In this document: piece by piece, positions 34,421 to 42,972 of the stretch | Layout: every line of letters starts with the position of its first letter | Position numbering within the stretch: position 1 is the stretch's first letter | NCBI GenBank assembly: GCA_028277985.1 | Contig: JANQFG010000118.1 | Location: 62,001 to 126,000, forward strand | DNA from: a bacterium | GTDB lineage: Bacteria; Desulfobacterota; DSWW01 | Direction of reading: 5' to 3' | Length of the DNA: 64,000 nt | Translations under genes and position numbers: made by a program | Notes under the pieces: generated by a model | Told to the model about the DNA's origin: nothing | The model's database searches: none | The model's input: only the letters and a program-made list of their open reading frames with translations

Positions 34421-35500
34421 CTAATCATCGGCAAGCCACTTGGACAGGGTCTGATAGACCTCCCTGCAGTACGGCATGACGAAATGGTTGACTCCAGGCA
34501 ACAGGTGATAGCGGTCGTTCTCGACAAAGCATAAAAGGTCACCCTCGCCAATGTTGGCTGCACTTGCGGTGGAGACCATTCCATCCGTCACCCATACAGA
34601 GGGGTCGGCTGCTCCGTTCTTTGACAGGCTGCCTGCCACTGCATAGTACCGGGCCGAGGCGAGAGGGGGCACAGGCACTCTGACGGGCTTCATGCCGCCC
34701 CATTCCGCCGGTTTCTCCCACTCTTCCTGAAGAAGGTGACCGTGACGCAGGTCCTGAATGCCCTCGCTCCTCAGGTTGAGGATGTTCGCCGCAAGGTTCA
34801 GATAGAGGTTCGGCGCCTTGTGCATATAGAACTCCGCCAGTTCCCCGATGGGGGACAGAGGTGCCTGTTCCTTGACGCGGAGGTTGTCAAAGATGATTCT
34901 CAGGCCCAGTGCAGGGTACCGAAGGGGGTATGGAACCGCCTTGAGGATCAGGCTCGCCAGCTGGGCCACCTTTTCAAGTGGAGCCCCCCGGTTCGGCGCA
35001 CCGAGGAGGAAGACCTTGTCGATAGATTTTGTGAAGCCCATGCCGGCCTTTTCGGCCTGGTGGAGAGCCGAGCGGGACACCAGCCCCCCCATGCTGTGGC
35101 CGACGATGTGCCAGTGTTCCTGGGAGCCCCTCATGCTCCGGAAGAGCTCTTCCATGAAATCGGCTAACTCCAATCCGTTCTCCGATATGTGCCGGCCGGT
35201 GTTGTACCGTACATGAACCGGGAATAGGTCAAAGTCGCGCTCAAAGGCCTCGGTCATGTTGAAACCGGACGCGAGCCAGCAGTTTTCATCGTACATGAGT
35301 CCATGGACGAAGAATACGATGTCCTTCCGCGCCGGCTGCTCAAGATACGCCCGGGCAATCTCCTCGGGGGTTGCGTGCCGCCCCTGATATCGGAATTCCA
35401 TCCTCGCCGGATACTGAAGCTCTTCCGGGAGGGTCGCGCCCAATAGGCCGCTCATTCCGGAACGCACCCGCTGCAGAGTTCTCTTCAGGTGATTGTTCAC
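34421..35500 (-). CDS. Lipase-like alpha/beta hydrolase
   Basis: The 359-residue protein has the oxyanion region FFVHGLMYDENCW and the nucleophile elbow WHIVGHSMGGLVSRSAL, and it reads like the PGAP1/lipase-class esterases. A late ENDRYHLLPGVNHF contributes the catalytic histidine. No signal peptide is visible, so it should act in the cytoplasm, for example on stored lipid or polyester. The start is GTG 35500 with AAAGGA 9 bases upstream. It lies 73 bases downstream of the phasin-like gene and may share its promoter. Substrate is inferred from context. Confidence 0.85.
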   Translation of the reverse strand: MNNHLKRTLQRVRSGMSGLLGATLPEELQYPARMEFRYQGRHATPEEIARAYLEQPARKDIVFFVHGLMYDENCWLASGFNMTEAFERDFDLFPVHVRYNTGRHISENGLELADFMEELFRSMRGSQEHWHIVGHSMGGLVSRSALHQAEKAGMGFTKSIDKVFLLGAPNRGAPLEKVAQLASLILKAVPYPLRYPALGLRIIFDNLRVKEQAPLSPIGELAEFYMHKAPNLYLNLAANILNLRSEGIQDLRHGHLLQEEWEKPAEWGGMKPVRVPVPPLASARYYAVAGSLSKNGAADPSVWVTDGMVSTASAANIGEGDLLCFVENDRYHLLPGVNHFVMPYCREVYQTLSKWLADD

Positions 35501-35573
35501 GGCCCAAGTTCCTTTCGAGCAGGCTTGCTACAACCGCCTGCCCGGTCCTTCGCGGTCTCCGCGTGGACTTGCT

Positions 35574-35903
35574 TCAAGTCTCTCCTTCGCTCCACGGATC
35601 GACCGTTTCCCGGTAGGCCTCCCCGACCTTTGTCGAAACATCTTCGACCTTGTCCAGCACCTCGTCGGAGATTTCACACACCTTGCGGTTGACCATCCGA
35701 ATCGTGTCATAGACCGCGTGCGTTGCCTTGTCGTAAATGTCCTTGGCCGGCTCCACATGAGGCTTCACGTCCTCCGGGGCAATCTGTTCCAGACTCTCAC
35801 GGGAAGCCTGAACAATCGACTTATGGATCTCTTCTACAGTTGTAATTCCCTTGTCAACGAGGTCATGAATCCGACCTTTCGCCTTCTTTACCTCAGCCAT
35901 CAT
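35574..35903 (-). CDS. Small amphipathic-helical, phasin-like protein
   Basis: ATG 35903 with GGAG 7 bases upstream gives 109 residues (a TTG at 35924 would add 7). The protein is almost entirely helical by composition, with long amphipathic stretches (KAKGRIHDLVDKGITTVEE, IYDKATHAVYDTIRMVNRKV, DEVLDKVEDVSTKVGEAYRE) and one cysteine, and has no enzymatic motif. This is the look of phasins and other granule- or lipid-droplet-coating proteins, but I cannot assign it to a named family. It lies directly behind an operator-carrying promoter and before a lipase gene, which fits a storage-granule role. Confidence 0.6.
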   Translation of the reverse strand: MMAEVKKAKGRIHDLVDKGITTVEEIHKSIVQASRESLEQIAPEDVKPHVEPAKDIYDKATHAVYDTIRMVNRKVCEISDEVLDKVEDVSTKVGEAYRETVDPWSEGET

Positions 35904-35967
35904 TCCTCTTCTCCTCTTTGCCAATGGATAGGTTTTGGGCGTGTACGATTCTTTTCATAATGTCTTC

Positions 35968-36003
35968 TTTTGTATTACATTGTAGTCTAATTGTAATACA
36001 AAA
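35968..36003. promoter_or_regulatory. Palindromic operator before the phasin-like gene
   Basis: The arms TTTTGTATTACA (35968-35979) and TGTAATACAAAA (35992-36003) are perfect 12-base complements around a 12-base spacer, and a further TAATACAA half-site follows at 36004-36011. The site overlaps the -10 box and spacer of the promoter at 35990-36017, so it should be a repressor site, of a TetR- or GntR-type regulator encoded elsewhere. Confidence 0.75.
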
Positions 36004-36017
36004 TAATACAATGTCAA
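35990..36017 (-). promoter_or_regulatory. Sigma-70 promoter of phasin-like/lipase genes
   Basis: On the minus strand TTGACA (complement of 36012-36017) is spaced 16 bases from TACAAT (complement of 35990-35995). The transcript would start about 80 bases before the phasin-like gene, within the palindrome's left arm. Confidence 0.7.
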
Positions 36018-36086
36018 GCTCTTTTTGAAAAATTTCTTGGGGAGGGGGAACGGCTCTCGGAGGCATCCTGGGGATTGCCGAGCCGT

Positions 36087-37112
36087 TCAGGTGGCTTGGT
36101 GCCGTATTTCCATGGCCCGTTCATCCAACCATTCGAAGATATCCTCGTACGCCGACTCTTTGTTCGTATCGAACAGAACCGCATGAGGCGAACCGTCATA
36201 GATCTTGATGCTTTTGTCCTCTGCACCCGCGCGTTCGACAAATTCTCGGCTGTATGCCGGCGAAACGATCCGGTCGTCACTCCCATGGAGGATCAAGAAG
36301 GGCATCTCGAATTCTTCTATCCTGGGTTGAATACGATCAATGGCTTCGGTGACGGCGGTGACATAGCCTGCCGGGATGGTTCCGGTATGTGTGAACGGAT
36401 CATCGATGATTGCCTGGACCGTCGTTTCGTCCTGAAGGACGAAATAGAGCATCGCCCTTTTTTCCAGAAACCCCAGAGGCACACATCCTACGGGTGTTGA
36501 CGGAAAGAAGGCCCCCCACCATTTGATCAGGTGTATGGGGACCCAGATAGCGGGGTAAGGCAATCTCAGCCCGAGAATTCTCGGGCTTGGTTTGTAGGCC
36601 GGTCCACACAAGACCATCCCTTCGACCGGCAGCTTGTTCTCCAGGACGGACAGAACCGCCATGGCTGACCCGTAGCTTTCACCGAGGACGAATCGTTGAA
36701 GGCCGGGCTCCCTCTGGTTGATGAAATGAACGGCTTGTTCAAGATCGTCCAGATGGTCTGCGACCGAGTTGACCGCCACTCGGATTCCGTTGTCCTGGGA
36801 CTGTCCAAAGCCACGCAGATCCATCGCATAGACCGCATAGTGGCGGCTCACGAACGCTTCGGATAAGGCAGCATAGTTGGCGCTGCGCAATCCGCTTCCA
36901 TGGAGAAGGAGGATGACAGCCCTGACATCACCCTTTGGACGCCACCATTCCACAAACAGGATCAACTCATCTTTCGCCTTGAGCAGATGGTACCCGTGAT
37001 CACCCTGATAGCCTGGTGATTCCTCGGCAATGACCGGTGATGGTGGTCCACCCCGGCCCCCGCTTCCTGTTCCTTGACCGCGCTCACATGTTCTCTTCGC
37101 CCTCTTCAGCAT
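36087..37112 (-). CDS. Alpha/beta hydrolase (monoacylglycerol lipase-like)
   Basis: A 341-residue hydrolase of the S33/monoglyceride lipase type. After a glycine-rich N-terminus (residues 10-35) it has VILLLHGSGLRSANY (oxyanion hole), AMDLRGFGQSQ, the nucleophile elbow VLGESYGSAMAV and the late DGSPHAVLFD histidine; the acid is probably in LHGSDDRIV. It likely cleaves monoacylglycerols or other lipid esters in the cytoplasm. The ATG 37112 has GAGGAAG upstream. It follows the tandem acyltransferases by 89 bases and is probably the last gene of that run. Confidence 0.87.
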   Translation of the reverse strand: MLKRAKRTCERGQGTGSGGRGGPPSPVIAEESPGYQGDHGYHLLKAKDELILFVEWWRPKGDVRAVILLLHGSGLRSANYAALSEAFVSRHYAVYAMDLRGFGQSQDNGIRVAVNSVADHLDDLEQAVHFINQREPGLQRFVLGESYGSAMAVLSVLENKLPVEGMVLCGPAYKPSPRILGLRLPYPAIWVPIHLIKWWGAFFPSTPVGCVPLGFLEKRAMLYFVLQDETTVQAIIDDPFTHTGTIPAGYVTAVTEAIDRIQPRIEEFEMPFLILHGSDDRIVSPAYSREFVERAGAEDKSIKIYDGSPHAVLFDTNKESAYEDIFEWLDERAMEIRHQAT

Positions 37113-37201
37113 TCTTCCTCACCCTCCTCAATCCACGTTGCTCGTCTCGTGAAGGCGCCAATGGCTTTCCTGCTGGTACCCTCCTTATGCACAGGCCGGC
37201 G

Positions 37202-38056
37202 TCATATGCGTTTGAGCAGGCGGCGCCAGAGAGCCTCGTCCCGGTCCTGATCAAGGACATAGAGGAGTATCTTGATTTGGGCTTTCAAAGAATCCTCAAC
37301 TTTCTTCCGCAAAAGGAGCATGGCTTCCTTGTCGTCGTGCGACCCCCTGAACGGTTCGGTGCTGATCGATTCGCCGAAAGAGAAATAGAAGCGCTCCGGC
37401 CGGGGGACCATCGTCGGGCCCAGGCCGCGTACGATGGGGGGCATCAAATCACCGCCTTTCATCTTCTTCGTGATCCCGGCAACCTCGAGCAGTCTTCCAA
37501 GGGGCGATTTCATGATTTCTTGCGCGTCCACGAGAATGCTGAAGATCGTGTCCCCTCCTATTGATGCAAAGGGGATGATTGGGTAGCCGTGCTTGACAGC
37601 CAAACGGGCAAACCCGGTTCGTTGCTTCCAGATGAGCTCGTACGCCTCACCTTTGCGTTTCATCACCTCGCGCCCGCCTCCCGGAAGCACAAGAACGTGT
37701 TCGCGTGCATCCATCAGCGCTTCGCAATTCTCACGGCTGCCGTCCACTCCACCCCCTCTGATGATAAAATCGCGCCACAGTGGAACCGAGAAGTGCCATT
37801 TATCTCCGAGGGCTCGAACGAGGAGTCCCTTTCTGCAATAGATCTCGGCGCACAGTAGCGGCAGGTCCAGGGAGTAGAGGGTGTGATTACCGACGAGGAG
37901 ACTCGGCGTGTCCGGATCAAGATTGTCTAGTCCGAAAGACCGGGGACGGAAATAGGCCCGCAGGGGAGCAAACATCCACGAGGCGGTCTGTTGGGAGAAG
38001 TGAGGCGTATTCACGACGTCTCGAGCCTTGTTCGATGCCCGTTCTCTCTGTCCCAT
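37202..38056 (-). CDS. DGAT2/PES-like acyltransferase, copy 2
   Basis: The 284-residue protein has the acyltransferase block VGNHTLYSLDLPLL (NHX4D) and LPGGGREVMKRKGEAYELIW followed by GFARLAVKHGYPIIPF. The second block, glycine-rich with the KRKGE signature, is typical of diacylglycerol acyltransferase-2 and plant phytyl-ester-synthase acyltransferases rather than of plain PlsC. It is a close tandem copy of the next gene upstream (38091-38969), differing mainly at the ends and in scattered residues. Predicted role: acyl transfer to diacylglycerol or a fatty alcohol at the inner membrane. Ribosome site AAGGA. Confidence 0.85.
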   Translation of the reverse strand: MGQRERASNKARDVVNTPHFSQQTASWMFAPLRAYFRPRSFGLDNLDPDTPSLLVGNHTLYSLDLPLLCAEIYCRKGLLVRALGDKWHFSVPLWRDFIIRGGGVDGSRENCEALMDAREHVLVLPGGGREVMKRKGEAYELIWKQRTGFARLAVKHGYPIIPFASIGGDTIFSILVDAQEIMKSPLGRLLEVAGITKKMKGGDLMPPIVRGLGPTMVPRPERFYFSFGESISTEPFRGSHDDKEAMLLLRKKVEDSLKAQIKILLYVLDQDRDEALWRRLLKRI

Positions 38057-38090
38057 GGGTCGTGTCCTTCTTCAGACTCATTGGCTGGCG

Positions 38091-38969
38091 TCACAAGCGT
38101 TTGAGCAGGCGGCGCCAAAGAGCCTCGTCTCTGTCCTGGTCGTGGATATGGAGCAGTATCTTCATCTGGGCTTTCAGGGAATCCTCCACTTCGTTGCGCA
38201 GAACGAGCATGGCTTCCTTGTCCTCGTGCGATCCCCTGAATCGCTCGGTGCTGATCGTTTCGCCGAAGGAGAAGTAGAAGCGTTCCGGCAGGGGGATCAT
38301 TGTCGGGCCAACGCCACGGACGATGGGAGGAATGTGGTCGCCGCCCTTCAGTTTCTTCGTAATACCGGTAACATCGAGGAGTCTGCCAAGGGGCGATTTC
38401 ATGATCTCTTCTGCGTCTACAAGGATATGGAAGATGGTCTCCCCCCCTATGGCTGCAGAGGGGATGATCGGATAACCGTGTTTGACAGCCAAACGGGCAA
38501 ACCCGGTTCGTTGCTTCCAGATGAGATCGTACGCCTCGCCTTTGCGTTTCATCACCTCGCGCCCGCCTCCCGGAAACACGAGGACGTGTTCGCCTGCATC
38601 CATCAGCGCTTCGCAGTTCTCACGGCTGCCGTTCACCCCGCCCGCTCTCACGACAAGATTGCGCCACAGTGGAACCGCAAGCTGCGCTTGATCCGCCAGG
38701 CCCCGCACGAGAATTCCCTTTCTCCGATAAATCTCGGCGCACAGAAGCGGCATATCCAGGGCGTAGAGGGTGTGATTTGCCACGAAGAGGCTCGGCTTGT
38801 CGGGATCGATATTGTCCAATCCGAAGAACCGGGGACGGAAATACGCCCGCAGGGGAGCGAAAATCCGCGAGAGGGTCTTTGCCGAGAAGTGAGGCCCATG
38901 TACGATATCGTGAGCCTTGCGTGCTGCTTCTTCTTCCGGCGTACAGGTTGCCTTCCTCTTCCTGCCCAT
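38091..38969 (-). CDS. DGAT2/PES-like acyltransferase, copy 1
   Basis: The 292-residue paralogue has VANHTLYALDMPLL and FPGGGREVMKRKGEAYDLIW, the same active-site blocks as copy 2; a hydrophobic N-terminal third (LSRIFAPLRAYFRPRFFGL) may lie on the membrane. It lies 26 bases after the AAR-like gene and 34 bases before copy 2, so all three are likely one transcript. With a fatty aldehyde- or alcohol-forming partner it could make wax esters; with diacylglycerol, triacylglycerols. Which acceptor is used cannot be read from sequence. Confidence 0.85.
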   Translation of the reverse strand: MGRKRKATCTPEEEAARKAHDIVHGPHFSAKTLSRIFAPLRAYFRPRFFGLDNIDPDKPSLFVANHTLYALDMPLLCAEIYRRKGILVRGLADQAQLAVPLWRNLVVRAGGVNGSRENCEALMDAGEHVLVFPGGGREVMKRKGEAYDLIWKQRTGFARLAVKHGYPIIPSAAIGGETIFHILVDAEEIMKSPLGRLLDVTGITKKLKGGDHIPPIVRGVGPTMIPLPERFYFSFGETISTERFRGSHEDKEAMLVLRNEVEDSLKAQMKILLHIHDQDRDEALWRRLLKRL

Positions 38970-38995
38970 TGTTCCTAAACCTCTCTTGGGGCGCT

Positions 38996-41128
38996 TCAGG
39001 ATACCCGAAGCCCCTCTGCATGAGTACCGTTCACCGGGTCGAGCGTACCGGCTTTCCTGTTTCGGGCCTGTTGAGCCTCTTCCCTCGCCTCGAGAGCAAG
39101 CTTCTTCACTCTCGCAATGTCATCATCGCTGATCACTCCCCTCACCCCGGAAATGGCGGCCAGTTTCATTCCGTGTTTGAGTCCCAATCGATAGATCTCC
39201 CTCACCTTGTCCCATTCGGGCTCGCTTCCGACGGTGAAACCCTCGTAGCGGCCCTCCAGGGCCAGGAGAAGGGTTTCGGCGAAGGCCGCGTAGACCACTC
39301 TTGGCGGCAGGCCGATATCCTTCATCTGGAAGTTCTCACCGGGAGCCTGGAGCTCGCCTGACTTTATGACCAGCACGTCCGGTCGCTTCGCCACTTCCTC
39401 CGGGGTGAAGATCATGGGACGGGTTACATCGGTGATGATGCAGCCGGGTTTGACCTTCATGATGTCCAGGTTCCCACGTGCGCCGGAGGTCGCCGCCACG
39501 ATGACATCCATTTCTCCCGCATATTTTTCAACGCTTGTGGAGAGGTGAACGCTGACCTCGGGCGTTTCCTCCTGAATGGATTCCTGCAGAGCCATCAGTT
39601 TCGCCATGTTCCGACCCACCATGTAGACCTCTCCAAAGGCCTTTGCCAGCAGGCGACAGCATATGGATCCGACGGCTCCGGTGGCACCGATGACCATGCT
39701 CTTCGCTTTCAAGATCCTGCCTCCGTCCGTTTCCATCAGTCCCAGTCGGCGAGCCGCCTCAGCGGCCGCCCAGAGCGCCGCTGACGCGACGTAGCTGTTG
39801 CCGCTGGTGAGGGGAACCCTGGCGAAATGGGCAGCGTCCACCAGGGCTCTCTCCATGGCCTTGGGGAGGGTTCCTATGCCCACGACCTGGGCTCCCAGTT
39901 TCTTCGCCATATCCGCCGCCTGCAGCAAACGTCTCCTGACAAACGAAGGGCCGTGAGCCATCATTTGCTCCGGAGTGGCACCGAGACTGATGATCCACCC
40001 TTCCGCTTCCGCTCCGGCAGGAGACTCTATACCGGTCACCTTGGAGAAGACGAAGGGTGGGGAGTAGGCCGCTACCCTTTCCATGGCGCCCATGAGAAAG
40101 GGTGGCGTAACCTTGGATAGCAGATTGATGGTTTCGATTCTTTCCAGATACTCCTCGGTGAGAGGGTACACGACAAAGGCGAAGCGGTTTACCCGCCTGG
40201 GGCGGCCGGAAAGGTGCACCACTCTGGGCTCCATCCTCTGGTGGCTGATGACCTCGAGCAGATCATGGTGGGTGATCTCCTCCTGCGGTTTGCTCAGGGC
40301 CGCCATAATCATCGCCTCCAGCACGCTAACCCCCACCACGCGATCCAGGATTTTCGGGGTGGTGTCGATGACCACATCCACCCCCCTGTCCCTGAGAAAC
40401 TCGAGCCGATCATCATATGCTGTGGGCGTGATCACCGTTTTTCCGCGGAGCTCCTCTGCCGTAAGGCGCTCCATGTAGCGGTCAAAGTCGTAGTACGGGA
40501 CCACGATGATCGAGGCTCGCCGGATGGCCTGTCTTACTCTGTAGTCATTCAGTTCCCTGAGAGGAGGCATCGCCGAGGAGAGGCGCCTGCTGGGGATCCA
40601 TTCCAGTCGTCCATGGAGTCGGGTCGCGTACGTTTTCAGGTCCCCTATGGAACGCAGGAATGCCGGAATCCCATTTTCCAGAATGGGGTCGGCAAACGTC
40701 AGATTCTCCGTATACTCGGCCATCACGTTTGCCAAGGTGGAATTGACCACCCCGGAAAAGAAGAACACCCGGGCATTGTCAAAATAGTTGTTGCCGAACT
40801 TGAACTGGATATGGCGGAGAGCCCATTCGTGCAGCACGGTGCGCAGGGCGTCCCCCGCCGTAATCGGAACCTGCATCTGAGAGCCGAGCTCACGGAGTTT
40901 CCCCATTTCCTCTTCCATCATTTCCGAGAAGCCGAGGGTGGGAAACTTGAAGCTGTCCAGACCGATAGCATCTGCCTTCGTATGCCAGTGGAGCAGCATT
41001 TCCGCGGCCTTCTCCAGGTCTCCGTCGGTGGCGAGCCGCTGGATATGGAATTCCTGATCCAGGAATCTCGTTTCGAATTCGTAGTCGTCCTTGCTCGAGG
41101 CAAGGCTGATATTGACAATCCGCTTCAT
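38996..41128 (-). CDS. Large protein with C-terminal acyl-ACP reductase (AAR)-like half
   Basis: This 710-residue protein has two parts. Residues about 315-690 resemble the cyanobacterial aldehyde-forming acyl-ACP reductase: LTSGNSYVASAALWAAAEAA, the dinucleotide motif VIGATGAVGSICCRLLAK at 479-496, KPGCIITDVTRP with C563 at the place of the AAR nucleophilic cysteine, and VVYAAFAETLLLALEGRYE near the end. Residues 1-310 are an N-terminal region I do not recognise; it contains helical and Rossmann-like stretches (ASIIVVPYYDFDRYM, GKTVITPTAYDD). It may be a partner dehydrogenase domain or a substrate-channel domain. It precedes two acyltransferases in the same run and follows a corrinoid methyltransferase. 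Ribosome site GAGGGGAAGG. Confidence 0.72.
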   Translation of the reverse strand: MKRIVNISLASSKDDYEFETRFLDQEFHIQRLATDGDLEKAAEMLLHWHTKADAIGLDSFKFPTLGFSEMMEEEMGKLRELGSQMQVPITAGDALRTVLHEWALRHIQFKFGNNYFDNARVFFFSGVVNSTLANVMAEYTENLTFADPILENGIPAFLRSIGDLKTYATRLHGRLEWIPSRRLSSAMPPLRELNDYRVRQAIRRASIIVVPYYDFDRYMERLTAEELRGKTVITPTAYDDRLEFLRDRGVDVVIDTTPKILDRVVGVSVLEAMIMAALSKPQEEITHHDLLEVISHQRMEPRVVHLSGRPRRVNRFAFVVYPLTEEYLERIETINLLSKVTPPFLMGAMERVAAYSPPFVFSKVTGIESPAGAEAEGWIISLGATPEQMMAHGPSFVRRRLLQAADMAKKLGAQVVGIGTLPKAMERALVDAAHFARVPLTSGNSYVASAALWAAAEAARRLGLMETDGGRILKAKSMVIGATGAVGSICCRLLAKAFGEVYMVGRNMAKLMALQESIQEETPEVSVHLSTSVEKYAGEMDVIVAATSGARGNLDIMKVKPGCIITDVTRPMIFTPEEVAKRPDVLVIKSGELQAPGENFQMKDIGLPPRVVYAAFAETLLLALEGRYEGFTVGSEPEWDKVREIYRLGLKHGMKLAAISGVRGVISDDDIARVKKLALEAREEAQQARNRKAGTLDPVNGTHAEGLRVS

Positions 41129-41179
41129 GGCCTTCCCCTCTCGAATCGAGGTCTTGAGAAAAGGTGGAGAAAAGCGAAC

Positions 41180-42295
41180 CTATCCCACAGCCGCTCGGAC
41201 CATGGCCTGCACGTTCTCGACTTTGGCGTCAAAGGGAATATCGCAGCCCGACTGAAGAATGAAGCCCTCGGGGCCCAGGTCACGGATCAGCTTTTGACTG
41301 TGTGTATAAACCTCCTCAGGCGTCCCCATGCTGAGGAGCGTAGCGGGCACATCTCCCATGATACACATGTGGCCGTCCAGGATTTCCCTGGCCTTGTAGA
41401 TGTCCGTTTCTCCGTCCAGGGCCATGATGCACTTCCCCGCGGGCAACTCCCGGAACCTTTCCAAGTCCCGGGTCCAGTCTGCGTCGAGATGCAGAAGGGC
41501 GATGTGTCCGGCTTCCACCACCTTGTTGACCAGCTGCTTGTAGTAAGGCCAGAAGAAACGATCCCAGAGCCTTGGGGAAAGCATGTTGCTCGCTGTGCGC
41601 CATCCCCCCACCCATCGAAAAGGCACCTCCTCCTCTTTGACATTCGGGAGTGCCATGGGGCCCATGGTCGGCATGATGTGGTCCATCACCGCCTCGACCT
41701 TGCCGGGGATGGTGAATAGATCGCTAATGAAGCAGGATAACGAGCGGCCGCCACAGAGCAGCTCAAAGGGCGTGCCGCAGACGCCCCCGTTGCAGACCGG
41801 AACGCCCATCTCGTGCCACGGTGCGAGCGCATCGAACAACGGTTGGTTCCAGGGACGAAGTTCCTCCGGCACGTCGTTGAAGACCCGCTCACCCATGAAG
41901 TTCATGTAGAACTCGGGCCAGTCCGACTCCAGAATGGTATCGTAATCCCCGACGGTCATGAGCTCTGCCTCGGCCACCTGGTAGGGGACCCCCTCCGGCA
42001 GGTCGACTCCCGGAACACGCACTTTTGACATCCACTGCATGGCCAGTCCATAGGCCATGATGTACGGGTAGTGGATGGCGTCCGCCTCGGCAACTTCTGC
42101 CACCAATTTCCAGGTCTCGATGCTTTTTTCAAGGCTATACAGGGGGTCGGTGAAGAACCTCGAAAGAGTTGCACCTGTCGCGTTGGCTGCAAACCCGGCG
42201 TACTCCAACACCACGGGCACACGGTCCGGCTTCTTCAGAGAGGCTGCTTCCAGGATCCGATTGAATCGCTCCTTCCGTAGATTCTCCTTGTTCAC
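41180..42295 (-). CDS. Uroporphyrinogen-decarboxylase-like corrinoid methyltransferase
   Basis: GTG 42295 overlaps the stop of the corrinoid-protein gene (GTGA) and has GGAGGTGGAGG upstream, giving 371 residues. The protein has the UROD fold used by MtaA/CmuA/MtbA-type and O-demethylase methyltransferases. Zinc-site candidates are LLHLDADW and, near the end, LQSGCDIPFDAK, whose cysteine in GCDIP is the typical ligand. Such enzymes move a methyl group between a substrate or coenzyme and a corrinoid protein. The adjacent corrinoid protein is its obvious partner. The methyl donor is unknown; no tetrahydrofolate-linked methyltransferase or corrinoid reactivase is in the window. Confidence 0.87.
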   Translation of the reverse strand: MNKENLRKERFNRILEAASLKKPDRVPVVLEYAGFAANATGATLSRFFTDPLYSLEKSIETWKLVAEVAEADAIHYPYIMAYGLAMQWMSKVRVPGVDLPEGVPYQVAEAELMTVGDYDTILESDWPEFYMNFMGERVFNDVPEELRPWNQPLFDALAPWHEMGVPVCNGGVCGTPFELLCGGRSLSCFISDLFTIPGKVEAVMDHIMPTMGPMALPNVKEEEVPFRWVGGWRTASNMLSPRLWDRFFWPYYKQLVNKVVEAGHIALLHLDADWTRDLERFRELPAGKCIMALDGETDIYKAREILDGHMCIMGDVPATLLSMGTPEEVYTHSQKLIRDLGPEGFILQSGCDIPFDAKVENVQAMVRAAVG

Positions 42296-42924
42296 CCTCC
42301 ACCTCCAATCATCCTCTTCGCTGTCTCCACCGCCAAGTGAGCGTTCACACAAACCGCATCGGCCCCAACATAGGCACAAACCTGTTCCGTGCAGGGGGCG
42401 CCACCTATCAGTACGGAAAGCCCGTCGCGCAGTTCCGCCGCCTCCAACGCTTGCACGGTCGATTTCATGCTGTCGAAAGCCGTGGTCAAGAGGCATGAGA
42501 GCCCTAGGATCTGCGGGTTGTGTTGTTTCACGGCCTCGACGAATTTCTCCGCAGTGACGTCCTCTCCCAGGTCGATCACCTTGAAACCGTGACAGCTCAG
42601 AACGGTGGCCACGATGTTCTTGCCGATGTCGTGGATATCGCCGGCCACGGTACCGATCACAAACGTTCCCTGCTCATTCGGGTCCGGTGCCTTTTCCAGC
42701 AACTCCTCCAGGTCCCCAATCGCCTGTTTGAAAATGTTGGCCGACATGATGAGCTCGGACAGGTAGTATTCCTGAGCTTCAAATCGCTCCCCGATGATTC
42801 GCATCCCCTCCTGCAACTCACCGACGATTCTCAAAGGATCGACACCCTCTTTTCTCATGGCATCGATTTCCGACAGGACCTTCGCCTGATTCAGGTCAAC
42901 CATGCTGTCCACGAGAGCGCTCAT
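42292..42924 (-). CDS. Methyltransferase cognate corrinoid protein
   Basis: The 210-residue protein has an N-terminal helical B12-capping domain (about 1-85) and a C-terminal Rossmann B12-binding domain with the base-off motif GDIHDIGKNIV (DxHxxG) and the later LSCLLTTAF and VLIGGAPC segments. It carries the methyl group for the downstream UROD-type methyltransferase, with which it overlaps by 4 bases. ATG 42924 is taken; a TTG at 42930, 5 bases after GGAG, is an equally plausible start. Confidence 0.93.
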   Translation of the reverse strand: MSALVDSMVDLNQAKVLSEIDAMRKEGVDPLRIVGELQEGMRIIGERFEAQEYYLSELIMSANIFKQAIGDLEELLEKAPDPNEQGTFVIGTVAGDIHDIGKNIVATVLSCHGFKVIDLGEDVTAEKFVEAVKQHNPQILGLSCLLTTAFDSMKSTVQALEAAELRDGLSVLIGGAPCTEQVCAYVGADAVCVNAHLAVETAKRMIGGGG

Positions 42925-42972
42925 TCTCAAGCTTTCTCCTTTGATTTGACGATGTTTCCCAGAAGCTTCGGA

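Noticed and set aside
36087..41128. A frameshift or gene fusion artefact explaining the 710-residue AAR-like gene.
   Set aside because: The frame is continuous with even codon use, and both halves are on one strand without an internal stop or ribosome site at the junction, so a genuine two-domain protein is more likely.
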